A stretch of 49,991 bases of DNA, taken from positions 1 through 49,991 of the forward strand of contig UQPV01000013.1 in NCBI GenBank assembly GCA_900543035.1, read 5' to 3'. Shown here in pieces: positions 1-8,980 of this stretch (its first letter is position 1; each line of letters starts with the position of its first letter). The notes beneath the pieces are model-generated. The model was not told the origin of the DNA. It was given only the letters and a program-made list of their open reading frames with translations, and searched no databases. The translations under genes and the position numbers were made by a program. Origin of the DNA: an uncultured Solobacterium sp. Its GTDB lineage: Bacteria > Bacillota_I > Bacilli_A > Erysipelotrichales > Erysipelotrichaceae.

Positions 1-4
1 TTAC

Positions 5-1138
5 TTAATTTTGGTTTGTACACTCATTGAATTTCTCCTGATAAAATTTTTGCAACCACTCTGCGTTTTTTTCTATATCAAAATGATGTTTAAAAATATA
101 TTCGGAAGTACTTTTCCTAATATATCCTTTCTCAATTTTAATAATAGCTTTGGCCCAATCACTGGCCGATAATTCTAACGATAACGAAACTACCAATGGA
201 GTAAGAGCACATTGATCTGGAACATTGCTCGATTTAATAACAGGCAGTCCAGATGCTTGAGCTTCTACAAGAGTTACAGGAAGTCCCTCATAGTTTGAAG
301 GGAACACGAAAACATCCATTGCTTGCATCAGTTCATTTACATTGCTTCTTTTTCCCATAAACATCACTTTATCAGCTAGCCTCAACCTTACTACCTTTTC
401 TTTTATGCTGGTTTCTAAATCCCCAATTCCAACTAGTAATAAAATCGAATTCTTATTAAGCTTTTGAATTTCATAAAAAATATCAATTAAAAAATCATGA
501 TTCTTAGGATAATTGAATCTGCCCACATGACCTATGACTAGTTTAGAATCCGGAATACCTAAATTATTTCTAATCAATGCTCTTTTTTTCTTATTAAATA
601 AAAACAATTTAGTATCAATTGCATTTTTAACTATTTGATAATCCGAACCAGAAAACATCCAATCTCCAGCTTCTTTGCTGCAAGCAAAAAGTTGAGTAGC
701 GTATCTGGGAATGCTTTTCATTAAAGCTTTTTTTACTACTATTTTTATATTCTGATCTTGACTTGCACTATGACTATGCGCAATCCGGATTGGCACATGA
801 TTTTGATAAGCAGCTTTTAATGCAATGGAACTTAAACAGTCTTGATGAACATGAACGATCCTATATTCTTGGTGGTGACGAAAAAATGCGCTTAGTTTTT
901 TGTGGTATAAAATACTGAAGGGATTTAACTTAGGCAAACGAAAGATTCTACCACCTAATGCCAATATCTCCTGATCATAGTCCGATTCATTATCACGATG
1001 CTCCAAGAAATCAAATTGAACTACATTTCGGTCAATATGCCTATAATAATTCATCAACATCGTTTCTAATCCACCACGATTCATCGTGGTGACAACATGC
1101 AATACTCTTATTGGCTCATTTGCACCTTTAGCATTCAT
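5..1138 (-). CDS. GT4-family glycosyltransferase, polysaccharide biosynthesis
   Basis: A 377-residue GT-B fold glycosyltransferase, probably adding a sugar from a nucleotide-sugar to a lipid-linked glycan at the cytoplasmic membrane face. The N-terminus carries the acceptor-side glycine loop (RGGLETML, about residues 21-28). The C-terminal half has the GT4 donor-site signature: IGHVGRF near 204, then FPSNYEGLPVTLVEAQASGLPVI with the E-x7-E arrangement near 280-300. The start ATG overlaps the stop of the upstream EpsG-like gene (ATGA), so the two are translationally coupled. The gene is strikingly AT-rich compared with everything right of about 3.4 kb, a sign of transfer. Donor and acceptor sugars cannot be told from sequence. 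The operon runs on beyond the left edge. Confidence 0.88.
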   Translation of the reverse strand: MNAKGANEPIRVLHVVTTMNRGGLETMLMNYYRHIDRNVVQFDFLEHRDNESDYDQEILALGGRIFRLPKLNPFSILYHKKLSAFFRHHQEYRIVHVHQDCLSSIALKAAYQNHVPIRIAHSHSASQDQNIKIVVKKALMKSIPRYATQLFACSKEAGDWMFSGSDYQIVKNAIDTKLFLFNKKKRALIRNNLGIPDSKLVIGHVGRFNYPKNHDFLIDIFYEIQKLNKNSILLLVGIGDLETSIKEKVVRLRLADKVMFMGKRSNVNELMQAMDVFVFPSNYEGLPVTLVEAQASGLPVIKSSNVPDQCALTPLVVSLSLELSASDWAKAIIKIEKGYIRKSTSEYIFKHHFDIEKNAEWLQKFYQEKFNECTNQN

Positions 1139-2268
1139 ATACTGCCTACCACCCCTCTTATGTAAGATAAGAAAGAAATCGAATAAAACCCATTATCAAA
1201 ATACTGATTGATTACATTTGCATAATAGAAATATAATAAAAAACAAAACACACAAAGAAATGTAATAAGTTTTTTACTACCAGCCGTAAAACCATTAAAC
1301 AAATGCGGCAAACAAAGCGCCTGGAAGATCAGGAAATAATTCGCTAATCGTCCGAAGTAATTTGCCGTTCCAAACAAGCCGATAAACATGATCTCAGCAT
1401 TGAGTATCGTTAGATTTAAGATCAGATTATCCTTCTTAGTATTCGCTTCTCTGAGATACTTTCTGACAAAGAAGGATACGATCACAGGTACCCAGACCAC
1501 GGCTAATCGGAAGATATTGATGCCTTCTCCCGTAAATGTTGCGGCATCATATTCCTCGCCTAACATTGTCGTGATATCGACAACCGTGCCCAATAATGGC
1601 TGTATACCCAGCCCGATCAGGCCAAAGACTGCCAATAAGATATACGTTTTATTCGTCCATGGCTTGAACATCAAAAATGAGGCAATTAGATACATCAATG
1701 AATACGGGTGAAATGTGGAAGCAAGCAGGATCCAAAATACAAAAGATATCTTTTTTTCTCGCAACAATCGGTCTATTCCTACCAGACAAAATGCCACTGC
1801 TGCACATTGCTTGATGGCTGCCATGGTGAAGGTGTAACACCCCATGGTAAAGAACAAAAACACAGACAACCAGATATTGTCAGAATACTTTCGGACAAAC
1901 CAGAAATAGATACCTACGGTAACCACAGCATAGATCATTAAAAAATCCTGCGTACTGAATCCGATTGTCTTTAAAATCGTATTGAAAATATTAAACCCCG
2001 GATTTGATCCTAAGCTTAAGTCTAAGTTCAATATATTCCCCATTCCTGTCGACATTAATTCGTAGGAATAACGATATGTTGCCGTATCGTTATAACTGGT
2101 CCTTAGCCCTACAAACACAGCCGCAACTACAGCCATAAGGAAAAAGAATATCTTTTCTTTATGCCGGTAGATCTTATCCCCGAACTTATTGAAATCAATG
2201 TGGGCTCTTTTATCAGATATATATGCCATGATCAGGCTGAATATAAATACTGGTATTAGCTTGCTCAT
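1135..2268 (-). CDS. EpsG/Wzy-like polysaccharide polymerase, multipass membrane protein
   Basis: A 377-residue protein made mostly of hydrophobic segments (about ten candidate membrane helices), opening with a helix at residues 5-17 and a short basic stretch. It resembles EpsG-family proteins: a GLRTSYNDTATYRYSY segment near 54-69 after the second helix is the type of conserved loop seen in EpsG/Wzy polymerases. By family it would polymerise lipid-linked oligosaccharide repeat units on the outer membrane face. It overlaps the GT4 genes on both sides by 4 nt (ATGA), so the three are one translational unit. Base composition is AT-rich, like the following gene. The exact repeat unit is unknown. 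Confidence 0.8.
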   Translation of the reverse strand: MSKLIPVFIFSLIMAYISDKRAHIDFNKFGDKIYRHKEKIFFFLMAVVAAVFVGLRTSYNDTATYRYSYELMSTGMGNILNLDLSLGSNPGFNIFNTILKTIGFSTQDFLMIYAVVTVGIYFWFVRKYSDNIWLSVFLFFTMGCYTFTMAAIKQCAAVAFCLVGIDRLLREKKISFVFWILLASTFHPYSLMYLIASFLMFKPWTNKTYILLAVFGLIGLGIQPLLGTVVDITTMLGEEYDAATFTGEGINIFRLAVVWVPVIVSFFVRKYLREANTKKDNLILNLTILNAEIMFIGLFGTANYFGRLANYFLIFQALCLPHLFNGFTAGSKKLITFLCVFCFLLYFYYANVINQYFDNGFYSISFLSYIRGVVGSI

Positions 2269-3359
2269 CTATCTTCCTCCAATAGGTGTAGTTTCTGAAT
2301 GGTTTGTCGTACCTCTTTTTTCTTATCAAATACTTGTTCCATATGCTTTCGTGAGCGTAGGCCAAGCTGAACTTTTTCCTGATGACTGAGCTTGATGAAC
2401 CTGTTTAACTTGTCATACAGATCATCTGCGTCCTTAGTGCTGCATGTATACCCGTTCCCGCTTACTGCTTCCATACAGCCGTGGATATTGCTCGTGATCA
2501 ACGGTCTGCCCATTGCGGCTGATTCCAATAAAGTGTTTGCCATGCCTTCATGGTAAGATGGCAAGACGAAACAATGGCATCGCCTGATAAATGGCTTGAC
2601 ATCTGATTGAAAACCATAATAATGAATGATTCCGTCGTTTACAGCGCTATCGATCGTCTGCTTGTAATCATCTTCCATCGGACCAACAATATCGAAAGCG
2701 ATCTGTTGATTTTCATTTTTGATTCTTCTCGCTGCCGTAAGCAATTCATCTATCCCTTTTTCCTTCATCACCCTGCCGATAAACAGAAAACGTATATTCT
2801 TTTGTTCTTGCGGATAAGGGGCAAAAGAATACTCATTCAGATTGACACCAGCGCCGTTTAAGGTGCAGGCCTGATCTGCCCGGATCAAACGAAACTGATG
2901 AAACAAGTCCCTGTTTCCCTGATTCTCAAAGAAGACCACTTTTGCTTTCTTGCAAGCTTTTTTATAAAGAAAGCAAACAAGCTTACGGATGAAATTATCG
3001 TTCTGAAATGCAGTGCCCAGACCAGTAATATTGATCGCATATGCGATGCCCATCGATCTGGCCACCAGACCGCCATAAATATTGGGCTTGATCGTATATG
3101 TGATCACCAGATCAGGCTTAATTGTCCGAAGGATCTGCCTATACCTTTTTAATAGCTGTAGGTCGGTCATCGGATTGATTCCCCGGCGATCTACTGGCGT
3201 ATCGATAAATTGGCAGCCCATTTGAATCAGTTCCTGCACGAGTTCTCCATCCGGAAGCGAAATGAATACTTTATGCTTTTTCAGCAGCTCCTGAATCAGT
3301 TCATTGCGAAATTTATATAGACCGACATCATTGTTTGCGAGGATCAAGATTCGTTTCAT
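2265..3359 (-). CDS. GT4-family glycosyltransferase (PglA/CapM-like)
   Basis: I place the start at ATG 3359 (MKRILILANNDVGLYKFRNEL). The open frame extends further upstream, but that part is an out-of-frame shadow of the acetyltransferase, and ATG 3359 overlaps that gene's TGA as ATGA. The 364-residue protein has the GT4 layout: GLGTAFQ acceptor loop near 110, FIGRVMKEKGIDELL near 195-210, and LPSYHEGMANTLLESAAMGRPL near 275-296 with the donor-binding Glu pair. Sitting right after PglC-, PglD- and PglE-like genes, it could add the second sugar to an undecaprenyl-diphosphate-linked amino sugar, as PglA does. That assignment is inferred from order only. Confidence 0.87.
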   Translation of the reverse strand: MKRILILANNDVGLYKFRNELIQELLKKHKVFISLPDGELVQELIQMGCQFIDTPVDRRGINPMTDLQLLKRYRQILRTIKPDLVITYTIKPNIYGGLVARSMGIAYAINITGLGTAFQNDNFIRKLVCFLYKKACKKAKVVFFENQGNRDLFHQFRLIRADQACTLNGAGVNLNEYSFAPYPQEQKNIRFLFIGRVMKEKGIDELLTAARRIKNENQQIAFDIVGPMEDDYKQTIDSAVNDGIIHYYGFQSDVKPFIRRCHCFVLPSYHEGMANTLLESAAMGRPLITSNIHGCMEAVSGNGYTCSTKDADDLYDKLNRFIKLSHQEKVQLGLRSRKHMEQVFDKKKEVRQTIQKLHLLEEDR

Positions 3360-3967
3360 GAGCCGATCCTCCCCACAGGAACACCGATATATGTACCGGA
3401 TTCGTTGATATCTTTTACGACCACCCCGCCGGCACCGATCGTACAATCGGCAGCGACATGGCGGCTATTTCTGATCACTGCGCCAGCACCGATATGTGTA
3501 AGCTTGCCTACATGGACGGTGCCGCAAAGCGTTGCGTGCGGCGAGACATGTACATAATCCTCGATCACATTATCGTGTTCGATCACAGCGCCGGTATTGA
3601 TGATGCAGTGCTTTCCGATATCTGCAGAAGCATTGATCACTGCATTAGCCATTACCACTGTTCCCTCTCCCAGATGAACATCACTGCCCACCACTGCGCT
3701 GGGATGAATGGCGATATGCCATTTTAAGCAATACTTTTCTGCCAGCACCTTTCTGATCTGGTTGGAACCGATCGCAATGACAAAGGCACAGTCTGAAAAA
3801 CGCACGCATTCGTCAGAAGATCCCAATACGGGATATCCTGAAACAAAGCTGCCTTTTTCCAGCCCATCATCAAGAAAACCGATCACCGTATCTTGAGAAG
3901 CAGTGATGATATCCGCGATGACCTTACCATGTCCGCCTGCACCGATGATGATGACTTTCTTATTCAT
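3356..3967 (-). CDS. PglD/NeuD-family sugar O/N-acetyltransferase
   Basis: About 203 residues. The N-terminus has a Rossmann-like nucleotide-sugar domain (KKVIIIGAGGHGKVIADII), followed by a left-handed beta-helix of hexapeptide repeats from about residue 95 (GEGTVVMANAVINASADIG, HVSPHATLCGTVHVG). The catalytic-type His pair appears in VIEHDNVIEDYVHVSPHA. In PglD this fold acetylates the 4-amino group of a UDP-amino sugar with acetyl-CoA. ATG 3967 is preferred over ATG 3973 because an AGAGGG ribosome site sits 7 nt before 3967 but abuts 3973. It overlaps the end of the sugar transferase by 8 nt. The aminotransferase two genes upstream would supply its substrate. Confidence 0.86.
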   Translation of the reverse strand: MNKKVIIIGAGGHGKVIADIITASQDTVIGFLDDGLEKGSFVSGYPVLGSSDECVRFSDCAFVIAIGSNQIRKVLAEKYCLKWHIAIHPSAVVGSDVHLGEGTVVMANAVINASADIGKHCIINTGAVIEHDNVIEDYVHVSPHATLCGTVHVGKLTHIGAGAVIRNSRHVAADCTIGAGGVVVKDINESGTYIGVPVGRIGS

Positions 3968-4574
3968 AGGCATTCCCTCTGAACTCTTCCATCGTCGCGC
4001 TGGTTTCGGAACTGATGCCGTCTTTTTTGATGACCTTCAAGATCGTAGCCAGGATGATCCTGCAGTCATTGAGAAAGGTCACGTTTCTGGTGTATTCCAC
4101 ATCATGCTTGAATTTCTCTTCCCAGCTGATGGCATTTCGGCCATGTACCTGCGCCTGTCCGGTCAGTCCCGGCCTGACATCATGCCGATGGCGCTGTTCT
4201 TCGTTATAAAGCGGCAGATACTTGACCAGCAATGGTCTGGGGCCGACGATGGACATATCCCCTTTCAGGATGTTGAACAATTCGGGCAATTCATCCAGGC
4301 TGGTCGCTCGCAGTTTTTTGCCAAAGGAAGTCAGCCGGATCTCGTCAGGCAGCAGTTCTCCCTGTGCATCGGTCTGTGAAGTCATGGTGCGAAACTTGTA
4401 GAGCCTGAAGATCTTTTCGTCCTTCCCAGGACGTTCCTGGGTAAACAGGACCGGTGATCCCAGCTTGAAACGAACCAGCAAAAACAGGATCAAAAAGATC
4501 GGAGAGCACAGGATCACCGCAATCAAGGACAGCGTCAGATCCAAGATGCGTTTGACATAATTGGCGTACATCAC
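3960..4574 (-). CDS. Initiating phosphoglycosyl transferase (PglC/WcaJ-type)
   Basis: A 204-residue monotopic phosphoglycosyl transferase. Residues 10-32 form the single re-entrant hydrophobic helix, followed by the family hallmarks YKFRTMT, DELPELFNILKGDMSIVGPRP (the Asp-Glu catalytic region) and RHDVRPGLTGQAQVHGRN. It should transfer a phospho-sugar from a UDP-sugar to undecaprenyl phosphate and so start the glycan built by this operon. It is the short, PglC-like form without the multi-helix N-terminal domain of WcaJ. The stop of the upstream aminotransferase overlaps its start, which is ATG 4574 or the adjacent 4571. Confidence 0.9.
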   Translation of the reverse strand: MMYANYVKRILDLTLSLIAVILCSPIFLILFLLVRFKLGSPVLFTQERPGKDEKIFRLYKFRTMTSQTDAQGELLPDEIRLTSFGKKLRATSLDELPELFNILKGDMSIVGPRPLLVKYLPLYNEEQRHRHDVRPGLTGQAQVHGRNAISWEEKFKHDVEYTRNVTFLNDCRIILATILKVIKKDGISSETSATMEEFRGNAYE

Positions 4575-5695
4575 ACGAACATCCCTTTGATGACCTGAAT
4601 GATCTTATCCATATCCTTCTCGGTATTCTTGATGTCGGAAGGCAGGCATAGACCTCGGTTAAAGATATCTTCAGAAACGCTTTCTCCTAAAGTGACATAG
4701 TCGCAATGCTGAAATAATGGCTGTTTATGCATCGGATTCCAGATCGGACGGCTTTCGATGTTTTCTTCCTCCAGCTTTTCCCGGATCATCGTCGGTGTCA
4801 CTTTGCTTTGCTCATCAAGAAGGATGCAGGAGAGCCAGAAGTTCGGCACACTGTCCTCCAGATATGGGTTCATCGTCATTTCAGGAATATCTGCAAACGC
4901 TTTTTCATAGGTGCGATAGATCTCTGTCTTTGTCTGCACATGGCTGTCTAAGTGGATCATCTGCCCACGTCCGATTCCAGCTACGATGTTGGACATCCGA
5001 TAATTGTATCCGATTTCCTTGTGCTCATAATATGGTTTGGGCTCTCTGGCCTGTGTGGCTAGAAAACGCGCCTTGTTGATCAGCTCCTCATCGTCGCTGA
5101 TCAACATGCCTCCGCCAGATGTCGTGATGATCTTATTGCCATTGAAGGAAAGCGCCGCCATCTTGCCAAACCGCCCGGTATTGATCCCTTTATAGGAAGC
5201 ACCCAGCGATTCTGCGGCATCTTCGATCAAAACAGCGCCATGTGCTTCACAGATCGCGCTGATCTCATCCAGCTTTGCCGGAACGCCATACAGGTTGACG
5301 ACGACCACTGCCTTGGCTTCCGGATATTGAGAAAATGCCTTCTCCAGCGCTTTAGGATCCATGTTCCATGTCTCCCGCTCACTGTCGACGAATACGACAT
5401 TGGCGTGCTGATACGCCAACGGATTCGCTGTCGCCGAAAATGTCAGATCCTGACACAGTACGGTATCACCCTCAGTGATGCCGGCCAGGATATATGCCAG
5501 ATGCAATGCTGCTGTTCCAGAGGACAGCGCGGCGGCGTGCCCGATGCCGATATAAGAAGCGACTTCTTTTTCAAACTCGTTGACATTTTCCCCTAATGGC
5601 GCCACCCAGTTTTTCGCAAAGGCATCTTGGATATATTGCAATTCTTCGCCATATGTCGTTGGTGAGGATAAATAAATTCGATTCCCCTGTTGCAT
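4571..5695 (-). CDS. DegT/DnrJ/EryC1/StrS (PglE-like) sugar aminotransferase
   Basis: A 374-residue PLP enzyme that would transaminate a UDP-4-keto sugar. PLP lysine lies in SFNGNKIITTSGGG (about K182), with EDAAESLGASY upstream carrying the PLP-binding Asp, and the usual YNYRMSNIVAGIGRGQ block follows. I chose ATG 5695 because GAGGAGGA sits 7 nt upstream; the open frame's earlier ATG at 5710 overlaps that ribosome site. It is the first gene of the glycan cluster, 25 nt after the helicase stop. With the PglD- and PglC-like genes it forms the set used for diacetylbacillosamine-type sugars. A PglF-like dehydratase is not in the window. Confidence 0.9.
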   Translation of the reverse strand: MQQGNRIYLSSPTTYGEELQYIQDAFAKNWVAPLGENVNEFEKEVASYIGIGHAAALSSGTAALHLAYILAGITEGDTVLCQDLTFSATANPLAYQHANVVFVDSERETWNMDPKALEKAFSQYPEAKAVVVVNLYGVPAKLDEISAICEAHGAVLIEDAAESLGASYKGINTGRFGKMAALSFNGNKIITTSGGGMLISDDEELINKARFLATQAREPKPYYEHKEIGYNYRMSNIVAGIGRGQMIHLDSHVQTKTEIYRTYEKAFADIPEMTMNPYLEDSVPNFWLSCILLDEQSKVTPTMIREKLEEENIESRPIWNPMHKQPLFQHCDYVTLGESVSEDIFNRGLCLPSDIKNTEKDMDKIIQVIKGMFV

Positions 5696-5720
5696 CTTAT
5701 TCCTCCTCATTCTCTTTTCC

Positions 5721-8150
5721 CTACCACTCGATGCCGAGCGCTTCGAGCTTATGGATCCGCTCTTTGGGATAGTTCTTCGCTTCCCTGTACGCTTTTTTCT
5801 GGGTGCGGATCCAGCTGCCCAGCTGCGTGCCGTCTTCGGTGCGGTAAGTCGTCGGAACCTTCAGATTGCCGTTTTCCCGATAATAGTCGCAGGCTTTCTG
5901 ATAGTTCTGATTCCACTTCACTTCATTGTCTGACCAGACCATACCCAGCTCATCCAGACGGCTGATCTGCGATGGCCTGAGCATATTGTTGCGATAGTGC
6001 GCGCGCTGCTTGCTCAGCCATTCCCCCAGCGGATAGCCATCGGCCGTTCGATAGGATGATGGAACAAGCAGATCGTGCTGTTTTGCGTGATACTGCCTGG
6101 CATAGGCATACCCTTCTTCCCATGTCCGGGATATCGGGTCTTCCCAGCACATATGCACTTCCTTCAGCCGGGCGATGCGTTTTTCGCTCAGCTTTCCGTT
6201 GTGATACGCCTGCCTTTGCTTGCAGATCCATTCGCCCAGCTTCAGCCCCTGTTCACTGACATAAGAAAGCGGAACATGCAGATGGCCATGCGCCTGAACA
6301 AACGCCCTTGCTGCCTGCCAGTAGTCATTCCAGCTTTCGCGCCGATACCCGCTTATGCCCAGTGCCGCCAGCTGCTCGATCTGCCGAGCGGTCAATTCTC
6401 CTGGTTTGCGGGCTTTTTGTCTGCGGCACCACAATGCCAATGCCTTATCTTCCGTTTCATCTGGGAGATGACCATGTGCATCGACAAATGCCTTGGTCCG
6501 CTCAGCCTGTTCATCCCATTTCCGCTCAAAAGAAGTGCGCCAATCCATATTCATGGCATTCAGCGTCTCCTGCAGCTGAGCAGGCAGTTTCTTCTCGTGA
6601 TAAAGCTTTCGCTTCCGGCTCAGCCACGTGCCCAGATACAAGCCGTGATAATGGCCCTCTCCATACAGCGCCAGATCACCGTGTTCCGCGTAATACGCCT
6701 GTGCGGCCTGCAGATAGGTTGACTCTGCGTCGCCGCTTTCCCAGATCATCCCGATCTGATCGAGCAGCTTCCGGCGCTGATCATCGACCCGGATCTCCGT
6801 CTTTCCGCGTGCATTCGGGCGGTGCCGCGCCAGCCATTTGCCTAACGCAAATCCATCCGCGCATCGGTAGGCGATGGGCACACATAAATCGTGATGCTGA
6901 TCATGATAGGCTTTGGCGTGATCGTAGCCATTCTGCCATTCCACATTGCTGCGCGATGCGAACCGCATGCCGATCGCTTCCATCCGTCGTTTCTGCTCCT
7001 GACTCAATGAAGCGCCATCGCTTTGGCGGTAACGAGAGCGCATGTTCCTGATCCAGGTGCCGATGCGCACGCCCTCTTCATCGCGATAGTCTTCCGGGAT
7101 GCGCAGATGTCCATGCCGCTCATAGAATGCCTTGGCTGAGCGATAATTTCTTTCCCATAGCGCATCATGATGATCCCAGATCATGCTCAGTTCATTCAGC
7201 TGCTGGATGCGTGCTTCACTCAGATAATCCTGACGGATCGCGCTGCTGTAAAACACGCGCAGCCGAGACACCCAGTTGCCCAGATGAAGCCCTTCCTCAT
7301 TCACATAATCCGCAGGCACATCGATATGATGAAATCGTTCTTGATAATGACGCAGCGCCTGCATATACCGTTCCCACAGCATATCGCTGTGATTTTCCCA
7401 GACCATGCCGATCTGATCGAGCAAGACGATCCGTTCTGCGGACAACGAACCATAACGCTTCTGCCGGCGGATCTGCCGCTGTGTCTGGATCCACTGGCCA
7501 AGATGACTGCCATCCTCGCTGACATAAGCCTTGGGCACCATCAGATCGCCATGCGTGTCATAGTAGTCTTTGGCCTGCGCATACATCTGATCCCACGATG
7601 CAGACAATGTCTCGTTGAGCTGCTCAAAGATCTCCATGCAGTCGCGCACCTCATCCTGCACCGCAAAGTGCTCCACTTGTATGGCATCTTCCATGCCCAT
7701 CATGCGATAGTAATTGACGGCCAGATCCATCTCATCCTGAATGGCATCGATGCTCGTCAGGCTGTCAAAGTTGTTGACGATGTCAAAGATGATCGGAACC
7801 TGATGGGAAGAGGCGGACATTGCCCTGCCGATCTGCTGCTTATACACGATCGGCGAGACCGTCGGCCTCAGCAGGATCACGCCGTCCAGATCATCGACAT
7901 GCACCCCTTCATTCAGCATATCGATGCAATACAGCAGCTTCAGATGATCGCTGTGATCTGCCTTGAATTCCCTGAATGCCTTGCTGGTCAGCGGATCGTC
8001 CGAATATGCCTGATACACATGAACATCCGGATCGACGCCGGAAAACCAGTCCGCTGACTGGCTGATCATTTCCTGCATATGTACATGTCCGCTGCAGAAC
8101 ACGATGTATCTTCCGTTTCGCTTCTCCATATGCTGACGAAAGATCTCATC
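5721..8150 (-). pseudogene. SF2 helicase, C-terminal part: RecA2 domain plus nine HA repeats
   Basis: In-frame continuation of the helicase after a TAG stop at 8151-8153. It opens with DEIFRQHMEKRNGRYIVFCSG, the usual start of the second RecA domain, and keeps LNEGVHVDDLDGVILLRPT and the motif VI-like QQIGRAMS near residue 100 of this part. Nine helicase-associated repeats of about 69 residues follow, ending naturally in ALGIEW-TAG. ATG 8129 could restart translation, but I see no convincing ribosome site, and the fragment lacks Walker A and DEAH motifs. So the gene is either inactivated, read through, or hit by a sequencing error. Its start is 25 nt upstream of the glycan operon on the same strand. 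Confidence 0.75.
5724..7598 (-). repeat. Nine tandem helicase-associated (HA) protein repeats
   Basis: The C-terminal 625 residues of the helicase consist of nine repeats of about 69 residues. The consensus seen is W-x4-Y-x2-A-x3-Y-x3-HG-x-L-x-VP, then Y-x3-DG-x2-LG-x-W, then Q-R-x-Y and L-x2-IGM-x-W. Repeats 1-4 and 7-9 are well kept. Repeats 5 and 6, in the middle, have lost parts of the VP..Y..DG segment. The pattern matches the helicase-associated domain family, thought to bind nucleic acid. Confidence 0.8.
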
Positions 8151-8831
8151 CTAGCCCTGCGATCGTTCCAGCGCACGCTTCAACCGTTCCAGGATCAGCT
8201 GTGCCTGTTCTTTTTGTCTGCCCTTGCGCATGTTCCTGACTCGCGACTCGATGCGTGAAAACGACTGTTCATAGGCATACAGCGAGATCACATACTTCGG
8301 CGCCTTCAGGATCCCTCTGACGATGGCTTCCCCCAGCGTCATCTGTGAAGCGATATGGCCATCGAACAGCTCATCCGCCATATCGCGCTGATTATCCAGA
8401 TAACGGATATGCGTGGCCGACAATCCCAGCAGCATCGCCTCAGGATACAGCTCGATCAGCCGATTCACCCCTTTGGACCATTCTGCCGCACCAGCGCGGT
8501 GAAACTCATCCAGGATGATCAGATCCGGCTGAAGCGCATCCAGCTCCTCCAAGCTCATGTTCATCAGCTTGGCATACGTGAGAAAACAAAGATTTGCAAA
8601 TGATATATCTTTTTTTACCTTACTGACATTTTCCAACTGTGTCTGAAAAATATAGTCACTTGGAGAGATCCAGCAGATCTTCCAGTCCGGATGTTCATCG
8701 ACAAACTGAAAACCGATGAATGATTTTCCGGTACCGGTAGGATGGATCACAGCCGTCTTGTGTTCGTCTTCCAGCATCTGAAGCGCTGATTCATAAGCTT
8801 TCTGATTATGAGCAAACAGTTCGATAGCCAC
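8151..8831 (-). pseudogene. SF2 DEAH helicase, N-terminal part ending at premature TAG
   Basis: Start taken as GTG 8831 (AIELFAHNQKAYESALQML), because AAAGGAGG lies 7 nt upstream; the ATG at 8870 would place that ribosome site inside the gene. The 226-residue fragment holds motif I HPTGTGKS, motif II DEFH (LIILDEFHRAGA) and motif III SATH, that is the first RecA domain. It stops at TAG 8151-8153 in ALERSQG-stop-DEIFRQHM, and the same frame then continues into the second RecA domain with no residue apparently lost. A single T-to-A change in a Leu codon (TTG) would explain it. The intact protein would be about 1036 residues. Lying beside a tyrosine integrase, it may belong to a decaying element. 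Confidence 0.78.
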
Positions 8832-8921
8832 ATCGAGTCCTCCTTTCAGAAACCTATATCGTTCATTCACAGCCAGGAAAAAGTTCAGTTTATCGTTTCA
8901 TTCCCATTATCAGAGAAAAAC

Positions 8922-8948
8922 AAAAAATGCCCGAGACGATCGGACATT
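8922..8948 (-). terminator. Rho-independent terminator after the integrase
   Basis: On the minus strand the sequence reads ATGTCCGA-TCGTC-TCGGGCAT (8-bp stem with one T:G pair) followed by a run of Ts. It lies about 30 nt after the integrase stop and upstream of the helicase start, so it separates the two genes. End coordinates are good to about 1 nt. Confidence 0.7.
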
Positions 8949-8980
8949 TTCATGACTGATGACTATAATTCTGACCATGT

